From: Loktanella salsilacus
GTDB taxonomy: Bacteria; Pseudomonadota; Alphaproteobacteria; Rhodobacterales; Rhodobacteraceae
Direction: 5' to 3'
Assembly (NCBI RefSeq): GCF_900114485.1
Contig: NZ_FOTF01000004.1
Span: 62,001 to 126,000, forward strand
Length of the DNA stretch: 64,000 nucleotides
In this document: piece by piece, positions 1 through 8,580 of the stretch
Layout: the number at the start of each line of letters is the position of its first letter
How positions within the stretch are numbered: the first letter of the stretch is position 1
Notes under the pieces: model-generated
What the model saw: only the letters and a program-made list of their open reading frames with translations
Told to the model about the DNA's origin: nothing
The model's database searches: none
Made by a program: the position numbers and the translations under genes

Positions 1-1644
1 TTGAGCGGTCGACATATTTATGCTGATGCTTGTGTGCGGCATCCCCTGGTCGGACAGCCAGCGCAGGGCATGACACGCCGCATCCGTCATCAACGTATCT
101 AGCGCGTCGGTAAGTCCAGCCCGCTGCGCAACGTCAAGAAACTGACCTGCGTTCATCACACCGCGTCGCGGATGGTTCCAGCGCAACAGCGCCTCGAACC
201 CGACGCATTCGCCGGCGACTGCGTCGACCTGTGGTTGAAAGTATGCCTCGAACTCGTTGCGTTCCAAACCGATCTGCAATTCGCGCGCCAAGGCGTTTGC
301 CGATAGCACCTGATCCCGCATCGTATTTTCAAAAAATAACGCGACGCCGCCAATTTTCTTTGCTTCGTATAAGGCAAGATCCGCGGCCGTCAGGACGGTG
401 CCGCGCGCCGCCATGCCCGATTTCAGTTCTAGCAGGGCGATGCCGATCGAAACGCCGATATGCATGAACTGGCCCGCATAGCCCAAGGGTTTTAGCAGGC
501 GGTCAATGATCTGATCCGCAAAGGCTGTGATCGCGTCCCTGTCATTTGGCATACGACGTACGATGATGAATTCATCACCGCCAACACGGGCCGCAAATTC
601 GCCAGGCGCGACCGCGCTTTCCAAAATCGCAGCGCAATGTTTGAGGACATGATCACCTGCTTCGTGGCCATAGACGTCATTGATCGCTTTGAAACGATCC
701 AGATCAAGGTGATAGACGACGACGGTTTCGTGCGGGCCAAGCCCATCCGCCATCAGTGCGATATCTTCCAGCAGGTTCCGTCTGTTTCGCAATCCGGTAA
801 GTTCATCCGTAATCGCAAGCCGGCGCAGCGCGTGCTGTTGTTCCTTTAGCTGGGTGACATCGACGCGCAGGCCAACGCGCCCGCCATCAGCGGTCGCGCG
901 TTCCACGATTCGCAACCAGCGACCATTGGACAGTTTTTGTTCGATAACGCCTTGAGAGCTGCGATGTTGCTTTAACCGCGTGGCGAGCCATTCTTCCTCT
1001 CGCCCAATGCCATCGGCATATTGACCGTTTTGCAACCCAAGCCGCAGGATGGTTTCAAACGTATTGCCAGGTTCCATTGCAGCCGCACTTTCGGGATAGA
1101 ATGTGCGGTAGGTCTGGTTGCAGATGACCAAGCGGTCGTCTGCGTCATACAGGACAAAGCCATCGGATAGGGCGTTGATGGCCGTCGCCATTTTGCTTTC
1201 CGCTTCGTCCGCCATTTTCAACGCGAGTACGGTCGCCGAGACATCCTGCGCAATGATGACAATCGACTTTTCCTGATCGGGCATCCGGATGATATCGACG
1301 TCGTAAATCGTCGCTTTGTCTGTGTTCAGACCAACCCGTGCCCGCACACTGCGCCGCCTGACCCTGATGAACTGTCGCAAAAAACGCGCAACGTCGTCGG
1401 GTGGAAGGCTGGGAACGGCATCCATCAACGTCAGGCGCTGCAACGCACGCATACCGTTTTTCAAAATCGTTCTGGCAAGTCTATTTGCTGCGACGATATG
1501 CAAATCGTCGCTGTTCAATACCATGATCGCTTGGCCGGAATTTTCGAACAGCGGCAACAGAATATTTCTGCCGATAACCTGCTGCATTGCCGATATTTCC
1601 GCGTTCTGATCGGGATCTACTTGCATCACACTCTCACTGAACAT
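1..1644 (-). CDS. PAS-GGDEF-EAL signalling protein, 3' end cut by window
   Basis: Predicted bifunctional cyclic-di-GMP enzyme (diguanylate cyclase plus phosphodiesterase) lacking its C-terminus because the window starts inside the EAL domain. Two PAS-like regions (about residues 20-130 and 150-265) precede a GGDEF domain with an intact GGDEF signature at residues 355-359 and an EAL domain with an intact EAL at 484-486, followed by the start of the substrate-binding fold (INMS). The intact signatures suggest both activities are possible; the rest of the EAL active site is outside the window. No transmembrane segment is seen before the PAS domains, so it is probably cytoplasmic. The start could be 1644 or the in-frame ATG at 1626; neither has an ideal ribosome site. 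Confidence 0.88.
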   Translation of the reverse strand, partial: MFSESVMQVDPDQNAEISAMQQVIGRNILLPLFENSGQAIMVLNSDDLHIVAANRLARTILKNGMRALQRLTLMDAVPSLPPDDVARFLRQFIRVRRRSVRARVGLNTDKATIYDVDIIRMPDQEKSIVIIAQDVSATVLALKMADEAESKMATAINALSDGFVLYDADDRLVICNQTYRTFYPESAAAMEPGNTFETILRLGLQNGQYADGIGREEEWLATRLKQHRSSQGVIEQKLSNGRWLRIVERATADGGRVGLRVDVTQLKEQQHALRRLAITDELTGLRNRRNLLEDIALMADGLGPHETVVVYHLDLDRFKAINDVYGHEAGDHVLKHCAAILESAVAPGEFAARVGGDEFIIVRRMPNDRDAITAFADQIIDRLLKPLGYAGQFMHIGVSIGIALLELKSGMAARGTVLTAADLALYEAKKIGGVALFFENTMRDQVLSANALARELQIGLERNEFEAYFQPQVDAVAGECVGFEALLRWNHPRRGVMNAGQFLDVAQRAGLTDALDTLMTDAACHALRWLSDQGMPHTSISINMSTAQ

Positions 1645-1747
1645 CCCCTCTAGGCTTAGGGGAAAGGCATGAAGCAAGTTTTAAAGATCAAGCAATGAAG
1701 CGACTTTTCTGCGGCGGATCAGACCCGTTTCTTGGGATTACCCAGCG

Positions 1748-2590
1748 CTACCGCCGCATGCCGAGGTTCAAAATCTTATGCGCCTGCACCAAATGCGGCT
1801 GATCCAACATCTGGCCATCCAAGCTCGCGACACCGCTTTGCGCCATGGCATCGACAACCCGCTGCGCATAATCGATCTGGTCGGCGCTTGGCGTAAAGGC
1901 TGCGTTAATAATTGGGACCTGCGCGGGGTGGATGGCCAGCTTTCCGTCGAATCCTTCGGCAAAGGCGGCACGCGATTCGCGCTCTAGCCCGCTCGCATCG
2001 CTGAGGGCCGTATAGGGGCCATCGATGGCTGCGACTCCGGCATCCTTTGCAGCCAAAAACGCGCAAGTCCGCGCCATCGCAAAGGGCGCGCGCCACGTGC
2101 CGTCATCGCAGCGGTTGGACATCGCGCCAAGATCGGCGGCCAGATCCTCGGCCCCCCAAGCCATGCCGCCAAGGGCCGGGTGGGCCCAGTCGCTGCGCAT
2201 CAGTTGACGCACGGCGCGTACGGTTTCCGTGGCGATAATCAGGATCGGCGCCTGCGATCCAGCCTGCGCGATCAACGCTGCGGTTTCGGCAATGTCCGCT
2301 AGGCTTTCACACTTTGGCAGCACATATCCGTCAGGCTGTCCGGGGGCCGTGGCGGCAATATCATCGGCCGCGCGACCGGTGGACAGTGCATTGATCCGCA
2401 CGAAGCGGGCCATTTTTGCGGGGGCCTTAAGCCACTCCGCCGTAAGCTGCCGGGCTGCGTCTTTTGATTCAGAAGCGACCGAATCTTCAAGGTCGAGAAT
2501 AATCGCATCAGCCCCAGTGCCGTGGGATTTTTCCTGCTTGCGCGCACTGTCGCCGGGCACAAACAGATAAGATCGGTGGGGAAAAATCAT
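1748..2590 (-). CDS. HpcH/HpaI (CitE-like) CoA-ester lyase
   Basis: A 280-residue member of the citrate lyase beta-subunit family, which cleaves or hydrolyses malyl-CoA, methylmalyl-CoA or citramalyl-CoA. The opening segment RSYLFVPGDSARK, the LDLEDSV segment near residue 35 and the magnesium-ligand region GAEDLAADLG are family hallmarks. It shares an ATGA overlap with the upstream MaoC-like gene, so the two are translationally coupled and probably act on successive CoA intermediates. A CoA transferase that would complete an itaconate-type pathway is not next to it. The exact substrate cannot be read from the sequence. Confidence 0.85.
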   Translation of the reverse strand: MIFPHRSYLFVPGDSARKQEKSHGTGADAIILDLEDSVASESKDAARQLTAEWLKAPAKMARFVRINALSTGRAADDIAATAPGQPDGYVLPKCESLADIAETAALIAQAGSQAPILIIATETVRAVRQLMRSDWAHPALGGMAWGAEDLAADLGAMSNRCDDGTWRAPFAMARTCAFLAAKDAGVAAIDGPYTALSDASGLERESRAAFAEGFDGKLAIHPAQVPIINAAFTPSADQIDYAQRVVDAMAQSGVASLDGQMLDQPHLVQAHKILNLGMRR

Positions 2591-3039
2591 GCGGGCCGAC
2601 CCTTCATCAGGGCGGCGCGATCACAAATAGCGCAAAGTATGTTGTCCTGATTAAAACACCGATGGCGGAATGTGACGATGCCTTGACCGGGCCGGGACGC
2701 GCTGGGCCGCAGGGCGACCACCTCTGTCGTGACATGGATCGTGTCACCTTCGAACAGGGGGGCAGGAAAATTGACGTCGGTCATGCCAAGATTGGCAACC
2801 GTCGTGCCCAGCGTTGTGTCGTTCACGGTCATGCCAACAAGGCATCCAAGCGTGAACAGCGAATTCACGATGGGCCGCCCGAATTCTGTCTGCGCGGCGG
2901 CATGCGCATCAATATGCAGCGGCTGCGGGTTCATCGTTAAAAGCGAAAACCAGCGGTTATCCGTCTCTGTAATTGTGCGGGTCCACGGGTGGTCAAAGGT
3001 CATGCCCACCGTGAATTCGTCAAACCATAAGCCTGCCAT
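2587..3039 (-). CDS. MaoC-like (hot-dog fold) acyl-CoA hydratase
   Basis: A 150-residue single hot-dog protein related to mesaconyl-CoA or itaconyl-CoA hydratases. The active-site helix reads LLTMNPQPLHID near residue 35: the Asn-Pro and His of the hydratase motif are present, but the Gly-Asp that precedes them in (R)-specific enoyl-CoA hydratases is replaced. The start is an ATG with a strong GGGGAGGA ribosome site 7 bases upstream. It is the first gene of a two-gene operon with the CitE-like lyase, with overlapping stop and start. Paired hydratase and lyase imply hydration of an unsaturated dicarboxyl-CoA followed by C-C cleavage. Substrate unknown. Confidence 0.85.
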   Translation of the reverse strand: MAGLWFDEFTVGMTFDHPWTRTITETDNRWFSLLTMNPQPLHIDAHAAAQTEFGRPIVNSLFTLGCLVGMTVNDTTLGTTVANLGMTDVNFPAPLFEGDTIHVTTEVVALRPSASRPGQGIVTFRHRCFNQDNILCAICDRAALMKGRPA

Positions 3040-3105
3040 TTTCGCATCCTCCCCAAGATATGCGCAGATATTGCCCGCAACCTGCGCGATGTGCCAGCGC
3101 TGTGA

Positions 3106-4122
3106 TTACAACGGAGTATCGGGGGGGACGTCCAGATGCTGTTGCGGCGGCGCTTCGGGGGTGCGGACAAGCGACATGGCGGCGCGTGCTAGGAAATCGC
3201 CAGCGGCAGCGACGTCTTCGTGGATGGCCAGAATGCGCGGACGCACCCGGCGCAGGAATGTAATCGCCTCTTTTGTAAAGACGTCCGCATCGTCCCCGAG
3301 CACACGGCCACAAGATTCGATCCCAGCGACCGCCGCCAATGCCGAGTTGGTCGAGCCGCCAATGATGCCATCAGTTTTATCGCCGTCGCGCAGCATTGCG
3401 GCCAGTTGGGCTTCGATCGCATCGACGGGCGAATCGCTGCTTAGGCCGGGCATGACGGCCAATGACACTCCGGCATGTTGGGCCGCGGCAGTCGCACCTG
3501 CGATCATGGCCGCACCATAGGATTGGTCGATTGGCGGCGCGATCAGCATGATGTGTTTGCGCCCGCGTGCAGCAAGCGATCGCACGCCAAGCGCGCCATA
3601 TGATCCATTATCAAAGTCGAACCAAGCGTGCTGATCCGACCAGTCGCTGCGCCCATGGGTCGCAAAGGGAAACTTGCGGTCAAGCAGGTATCTTACGCGC
3701 GGATCTTGCCCTTTAATCTGGTTGAAAATGACCGCGTCGGCAGATCCGGATTCAACGATGTAGCGGATCGGCTTCATCGGATCTTCGTCCGCGAAATAGG
3801 GCGTAATGTTCAAGTGAAACGGGGTGTTGCGCAGCCCGCCGGCAACAGAGGAAATCAACTTTGCCGTGTGGTTCATCACGTCATGTTCCGTCGACATGAC
3901 CAGCGAAATGACGTTCGTGCGCCCTGTGCGCAAGCGGACCCCGGCGCGGTTGGGGACATAGCCAATTTCGTCGGCAACGGCGCGCACGCGGGCGCGGGTG
4001 TCGATGTTGATATCCTCTGCGCCTGACAGCGCGCGCGACACAGTTGGCACGGCCAGACCCGTCAGCTTGGCAATCGTTTTCAGCGTCGGTTTAGGTGTGT
4101 TGCCGCGTGCTGCGTTATCCAA
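3106..4122 (-). CDS. LacI-family transcriptional regulator of the sugar locus
   Basis: A 338-residue LacI/GalR repressor. The N-terminal helix-turn-helix (about residues 13-60, with TIAKLTGLAVPTVSRALSG) binds DNA; the rest is a periplasmic-binding-protein-like effector domain that should sense a sugar. It is divergent from the ABC importer, and the 168-bp gap between them holds two perfect palindromes (4144-4157 and 4227-4242), the expected arrangement for a local repressor that also controls itself. The inducer is probably a product of xylan or mannan breakdown, inferred only from context. Confidence 0.92.
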   Translation of the reverse strand: MDNAARGNTPKPTLKTIAKLTGLAVPTVSRALSGAEDINIDTRARVRAVADEIGYVPNRAGVRLRTGRTNVISLVMSTEHDVMNHTAKLISSVAGGLRNTPFHLNITPYFADEDPMKPIRYIVESGSADAVIFNQIKGQDPRVRYLLDRKFPFATHGRSDWSDQHAWFDFDNGSYGALGVRSLAARGRKHIMLIAPPIDQSYGAAMIAGATAAAQHAGVSLAVMPGLSSDSPVDAIEAQLAAMLRDGDKTDGIIGGSTNSALAAVAGIESCGRVLGDDADVFTKEAITFLRRVRPRILAIHEDVAAAGDFLARAAMSLVRTPEAPPQQHLDVPPDTPL

Positions 4123-4143
4123 CCGAAACGTCCTTTATATCCT

Positions 4144-4157
4144 GTATCAATTGATAC
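4144..4157. promoter_or_regulatory. Perfect 14-bp palindrome, candidate LacI operator
   Basis: GTATCAATTGATAC is a perfect dyad 22-35 bases upstream of the LacI-family start codon. The position suits autorepression. Which regulator binds it is inferred. Confidence 0.55.
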
Positions 4158-4226
4158 TTTCTGCTGCCTTATTTTCCAGCGACTCTAACTGCAAACTGTA
4201 ATTTTTAAATGGCGTAAAAAACAGTC

Positions 4227-4242
4227 TTGTTTGCGCAAACAA
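4227..4242. promoter_or_regulatory. Perfect 16-bp palindrome, candidate LacI operator
   Basis: TTGTTTGCGCAAACAA has the central CG typical of LacI-family operators. It lies just upstream of a TATAAC -10-like hexamer at 4260-4265 and 49-64 bases before the GTG start of the binding-protein gene, so bound repressor would cover the -35 region. Confidence 0.65.
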
Positions 4243-4290
4243 CTTCAGAGTAGCCTTCCTATAACGATTTAGATCAGGGAGGTTAGAATC

Positions 4291-5520
4291 GTGAAGTTAA
4301 GCAAAATACTACTTTCGGGGGCGGCAATCTGCGCGGCAACAAGCGCAGGGGCTGTCGACCTAGAGGTGATGCACTGGTGGACTTCCGGGGGGGAGGCCAA
4401 CGCTGTTTCAAAGCTTGCAGAGGCTTGGGATGCGACCGGAAATACATGGGTCGACGGGGCCATCGCAGGCGGTGGTGATACCGCGCGCCCGATCATGGTG
4501 TCGCGTATTATTGGCGGTGATCCACCCGCCGCGTTCCAGTTCAACCATGGCCGTCAGGCCGAAGAATTAATCGACGCTGGTCTGCTGCTTGACCTGACCG
4601 AAGTGGCCGAGGCGAACAACTGGAAAGAGATCATCAATCCACCCAGCCTGCTGGATGCTTGCACCATCGACGGCAAGATTTACTGCGCGCCAGTGAACAT
4701 CCACTCTTGGCAGTGGATGTGGTTGTCGAGCGCTGCCTACGAAAAGGCTGGCGTTCCTGTCCCGGCAAACTGGTCAGAGTTCATGGAGACCGCACCCAAG
4801 CTGCAAGAGGCGGGAATCACGCCGCTGGCGATGGGTGGTCAGTCGTGGCAACAGAACGGCGCTTTCGGCGTGATGGCTGTCGCCCTTGGCGGCGTCGACG
4901 CGTGGACCAAAGTCAACGAAGGCAAGGATGCCGAGGCCGTAATGGGCCCAGAGTACACCAAAGTCTTTGAGGCTTACGGTGCGGCGCGCGAGATGGCCAA
5001 AGGTCTGAACGTGCAAGACTGGAACCAAGCGACCTCTGCCGTGATCGAGGGTACCGCCGGTGCGCAGATCATGGGCGACTGGGCGCAGGGCGAATTTGCG
5101 CTGGCTGGCAAAGTTGCTGGCACAGACTACGAATGTCTGCCGGGTCTGGGCGAAACGGGCGTTCTGTCCACGGGGGGCGATGCCTTCTACTTCCCGGTGA
5201 ACAGCGATGCTGACATCACTGCCGGTCAAAAAGAACTGGCCGCCCTTCTGGTTTCGCCAGAGGTTCAGGTGTCCTTTAACTCTGCCAAGGGATCGTTGCC
5301 GATCCGGGGCGACGTTGACCTGACCACGGTGAACGAATGCACGCAAAAGGGTCTGGATCTGCTGAAAGACGGCAAGACCATCCCAGACGCCGCATCCTTG
5401 CTGTCCCCTGATACCACGACGCAGTTGAACGATCTGCTGACGGAATTCTGGAACACCCCAGCAATGACACCCGCCGAGGTGCAGCAGCAGTACGCCGATA
5501 TCATCGCATCTGCTGACTAA
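4291..5520 (+). CDS. Sugar ABC transporter, periplasmic binding protein
   Basis: A 409-residue extracellular solute-binding protein of the carbohydrate (family 1) class. Residues 1-21 form a Sec signal peptide ending in SAGA, and the mature protein begins with the typical VDLEVMHWWTSGGEA sequence. It should capture an oligosaccharide in the periplasm and deliver it to the two permeases downstream. The start is GTG with AGGGAGG upstream; an alternative start would truncate the signal peptide. It is the first gene of a long operon of transport and hydrolase genes, separated from the permeases by a strong hairpin. The neighbouring beta-mannosidase and beta-xylosidase point to a hemicellulose-derived ligand. 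Confidence 0.95.
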   Translation: MKLSKILLSGAAICAATSAGAVDLEVMHWWTSGGEANAVSKLAEAWDATGNTWVDGAIAGGGDTARPIMVSRIIGGDPPAAFQFNHGRQAEELIDAGLLLDLTEVAEANNWKEIINPPSLLDACTIDGKIYCAPVNIHSWQWMWLSSAAYEKAGVPVPANWSEFMETAPKLQEAGITPLAMGGQSWQQNGAFGVMAVALGGVDAWTKVNEGKDAEAVMGPEYTKVFEAYGAAREMAKGLNVQDWNQATSAVIEGTAGAQIMGDWAQGEFALAGKVAGTDYECLPGLGETGVLSTGGDAFYFPVNSDADITAGQKELAALLVSPEVQVSFNSAKGSLPIRGDVDLTTVNECTQKGLDLLKDGKTIPDAASLLSPDTTTQLNDLLTEFWNTPAMTPAEVQQQYADIIASAD

Positions 5521-5542
5521 GCGATCCGGTATGGCAACGAAT

Positions 5543-5560
5543 GGGCCCCCGCGGGGGCCC
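5543..5560 (+). promoter_or_regulatory. Intra-operon GC hairpin after binding-protein gene
   Basis: GGGCCCCCGCGGGGGCCC is a perfect palindrome 22 bases after the binding-protein stop codon, with no T-run behind it. Such hairpins protect upstream mRNA or cause partial termination, giving more binding protein than permease. Function is inferred. Confidence 0.6.
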
Positions 5561-5617
5561 GTTCTGTCCGCTGCGCGCAACGCCCGCGCGGCTGGCATTT
5601 TTTGCGGGGGGGAGCCC

Positions 5618-6547
5618 ATGACGACCACTGATATCGGCCCGAACACCGGGCCACGCGAAACTGTGCGCCGCCCTTCGCGGTTCTTGCGCAACCTGTCGCC
5701 CAAGATTGCGATGTTGCCGCTCATTTTTACGGCCTGCGTGGTCTTCCTTGGCGGCACGCTATGGACCGTGCTGTATTCCTTTACGAAATCGGGCCTTTTG
5801 CCGCGATTGTCGTGGGTGGGCCTGGATCAATACGAACGCCTCTGGTCGTCACGAAAGTGGATCGTCTCGATCGAAAATCTGGCGCTTTACGGCATCTGCA
5901 GCCTGATCGGCACGCTTGTGATCGGCTTTACGCTCGCGGCCTTGCTGGATCGCAAAATCCGGGGCGAGGCTGTGTTCCGCTCGATCTTCCTTTATCCCTT
6001 TGCGCTGTCCTTTATTGTCACTGGCCTTGTCTGGCAGTGGATCCTGAACCCAGAATTGGGCTTGCAAAACGTTGTGCGCGAATGGGGCTGGACGTCGTTT
6101 ACCTTTGACCCGCTCAACAACCCGGAAATCGTGATGTTCGGCCTGCTGATTGCAGGGCTGTGGCAGGGCACCGGGCTGATCATGTGCATCATGCTGGCTG
6201 GTCTGCGCGGCATTGACGAAGATATCTGGAAAGCCGCCCGCGTGGACGGCATCGGCACGGTGAAAACCTATATCCGCGTGATTATTCCCATGATGCGCCC
6301 GGTCTTTGTGACGTCACTCGTGTTGATCGCAGCGGGCATTGTGAAGCTGTATGACCTGGTGGTCGCGCAGACATCGGGCGGGCCGGGCATCAGTTCTGAA
6401 GTGCCAGCGAAATACGTCATGACCGCGATGTTTGGCGGTCAGAACCTTGGCCAAGGTTTTGCGGCCTCGTCGATGATGCTGCTGATGGTCGTCATTATCC
6501 TGATCCCTTGGGCTTACCTAGAATTCGGAGGCAAGAAGCATGGCTGA
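5618..6547 (+). CDS. Sugar ABC transporter permease (MalF-like)
   Basis: A 309-residue inner-membrane permease with about six transmembrane segments and the cytoplasmic EAA-type loop EDIWKAARVDGIGTVKTYIR that contacts the ATPase. The frame is open back to 5531, but the ATG at 5618 is preferred because it has a GGGGGGAG ribosome site directly upstream and the earlier extension overlaps the hairpin at 5543-5560. Its last 8 bases overlap the next permease gene, so the pair is translated together and should form the heterodimeric channel. Confidence 0.93.
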   Translation: MTTTDIGPNTGPRETVRRPSRFLRNLSPKIAMLPLIFTACVVFLGGTLWTVLYSFTKSGLLPRLSWVGLDQYERLWSSRKWIVSIENLALYGICSLIGTLVIGFTLAALLDRKIRGEAVFRSIFLYPFALSFIVTGLVWQWILNPELGLQNVVREWGWTSFTFDPLNNPEIVMFGLLIAGLWQGTGLIMCIMLAGLRGIDEDIWKAARVDGIGTVKTYIRVIIPMMRPVFVTSLVLIAAGIVKLYDLVVAQTSGGPGISSEVPAKYVMTAMFGGQNLGQGFAASSMMLLMVVIILIPWAYLEFGGKKHG

Positions 6548-7487
6548 TACCGGCATGTTAAACGCGGCTGCCGCCGTCACGCAGCCCTTGCGCGGCACGC
6601 TTGCTGCCGGACCGCGGGGTCCGAAACCAAAGAACAAGTTCAGCCGTAGCAACATCATCATCTACGGCACGCTGTTCGTCGTCGCGCTGTATTACGCGCT
6701 GCCACTTTATGTGATGATCGTCACCTCGCTGAAAGGCTTGCCCGAAATCCGCATGGGCAACATCTTTGCCCCCCCACTAGAGGTCACGTTCCAGCCTTGG
6801 GTCAAGGCATGGCAAGAGGCCTGCACTGGCATCAACTGCGATGGCCTGTCGCGCGGGTTCTGGAATTCCGTCCGTATCCTGATCCCGTCGGTGATCCTGT
6901 CCGTCGCGATTGCGTCAGTGAACGGTTACGCCCTGTCGATGTGGAAGTTTAAAGGGTCAGAGGTGTTCTTTACCATCCTGATGATCGGCGCTTTCATCCC
7001 TTATCAGGTGATGCTGTATCCTATCGTGATCTTGCTGCGCGAGGCTGGCCTTTATGGCTCGCTGACGGGGCTGGTGCTGGTGCACGTCGCCTTTGGCATG
7101 CCGATCAACACCCTGCTGTTCCGCAACTATTTCGCGTCCATTCCAGAGGAACTGTTCAAGGCCGCCCGCGTCGATGGGGCAGGCTTTTGGGCGATCTTTT
7201 TCAAGATCATCTTGCCGATGTCCCTACCGATCTGCGTGGTGGCGCTGATCATTCAAGTCACGGGCATCTGGAACGACTTCCTATTCGGCGTGACCTATAT
7301 TTCGTCCCCTGATCGCTACCCGATGACGGTGCAGCTGAACAACATCGTCAACTCTGTGCAGGGGGTAAAGGAGTACAACGTCAACATGGCGGCGACGCTT
7401 CTGACCGGCCTCGTGCCCCTCGTCATTTACTTTGCCTCGGGCAAGCTCTTCGTCCGCGGGATCGCCGCTGGTGCGGTAAAAGGATAA
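6540..7487 (+). CDS. Sugar ABC transporter permease (MalG-like)
   Basis: A 315-residue second permease with about six membrane segments and the EAA loop EELFKAARVDGAGFWAIFFK. The first 40 residues are a polar, Ala/Gly/Pro-rich cytoplasmic extension before the first membrane helix. It overlaps the preceding permease gene by 8 bases and is followed 4 bases later by the ATPase gene. Together these genes make a complete CUT1-type importer with the binding protein at 4291. Confidence 0.94.
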   Translation: MADTGMLNAAAAVTQPLRGTLAAGPRGPKPKNKFSRSNIIIYGTLFVVALYYALPLYVMIVTSLKGLPEIRMGNIFAPPLEVTFQPWVKAWQEACTGINCDGLSRGFWNSVRILIPSVILSVAIASVNGYALSMWKFKGSEVFFTILMIGAFIPYQVMLYPIVILLREAGLYGSLTGLVLVHVAFGMPINTLLFRNYFASIPEELFKAARVDGAGFWAIFFKIILPMSLPICVVALIIQVTGIWNDFLFGVTYISSPDRYPMTVQLNNIVNSVQGVKEYNVNMAATLLTGLVPLVIYFASGKLFVRGIAAGAVKG

Positions 7488-7491
7488 GATA

Positions 7492-8580
7492 GTGACCATT
7501 CAAAACGCTTCCGTTTCGATCAAGAACCTCGATCTGTCGTTTGGTGCCGTGAAGGTGCTGCAAAACCTAAACCTTGATATCGGCGACGGTGAATTCCTTG
7601 TGCTGCTGGGGTCATCCGGTTGCGGTAAATCGACCCTACTCAACGTGATTGCGGGACTGCTTGAACCCACGGACGGGCAAATCTGGATCAAGGACAAGAA
7701 CGTCACATGGGCAGAGCCGTCAGAGCGGGGTATCGGTATGGTGTTCCAAAGCTACGCGCTTTACCCGCAGATGACGGTCGAGGGGAACCTGACCTTCGGT
7801 TTGAAAAACGCGAAGGTGCCTAAGGCTGAAATCGCCAAACGGGTCGCCCGCGCTGCGGAAATCTTGCAGATCGAGCCGCTGCTGAAACGCAAACCCGGTG
7901 CCCTCTCCGGCGGCCAGCGCCAGCGCGTTGCCATCGGCCGCGCTCTTGTGCGCGACGTAGAGGTGTTCTTGTTCGACGAACCTTTGTCGAACCTAGACGC
8001 CAAGCTGCGCGCCGATCTGCGGGTGGAACTGAAGCGCCTGCACAACAACCTGAAAAACACGATGATTTATGTGACCCACGATCAGGTCGAGGCGATGACC
8101 CTTGCCGACCGGATCGCGATCATGAAGGGCGGCAAGATCATGCAACTTGGCACCCCAGCCGAGATTTATGGCAAGCCGCAGAACTTGTATGTCGCCGACT
8201 TCATCGGTTCGCCCTCTATGACGTTTTTTGATGGCACGGTGGACGGCAATATCATGCGCATCCCCGGTCACGATCTGCCGCTGGGCCGCTATGAATTCAC
8301 GTCCCAACCCGCCCCCGGCACCCCGGCGATCATCGGTGTCCGGCCAGAACATGTGATGACCGGCGATAACCTACGTTCTGCGCCCTACACGACGGTGGTC
8401 GAAATTGATCTGGTCGAACCTATGGGCTCGGACACGCTGGTCTATTGCAAGTTCGGCGGCCAGACGATGCGGGTCCGGATGGACGGACAAGCGCAGGTCG
8501 CTGTTGGTGACCGCCTGACCATAGGTATTGATCCCGCCGCGGCGTCCTTGTTCGACAAAACGACAGAGGTGCGTTTGTGA
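7492..8580 (+). CDS. Sugar ABC transporter ATP-binding protein (UgpC/MsmK type)
   Basis: A 362-residue ATPase energising the importer. Visible are Walker A GSSGCGKSTLLN near residue 38, the signature LSGGQRQRVAIGRAL near 135, Walker B VFLFDEPLSNLD near 157 and the switch histidine in VTHDQVEAM. The C-terminal part (about 240-362) is the TOBE/MalK-type regulatory region. The start is GTG, 4 bases after the permease stop, and the gene overlaps the beta-mannosidase start by GTGA, which ties transport to hydrolysis. Confidence 0.95.
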   Translation: MTIQNASVSIKNLDLSFGAVKVLQNLNLDIGDGEFLVLLGSSGCGKSTLLNVIAGLLEPTDGQIWIKDKNVTWAEPSERGIGMVFQSYALYPQMTVEGNLTFGLKNAKVPKAEIAKRVARAAEILQIEPLLKRKPGALSGGQRQRVAIGRALVRDVEVFLFDEPLSNLDAKLRADLRVELKRLHNNLKNTMIYVTHDQVEAMTLADRIAIMKGGKIMQLGTPAEIYGKPQNLYVADFIGSPSMTFFDGTVDGNIMRIPGHDLPLGRYEFTSQPAPGTPAIIGVRPEHVMTGDNLRSAPYTTVVEIDLVEPMGSDTLVYCKFGGQTMRVRMDGQAQVAVGDRLTIGIDPAAASLFDKTTEVRL

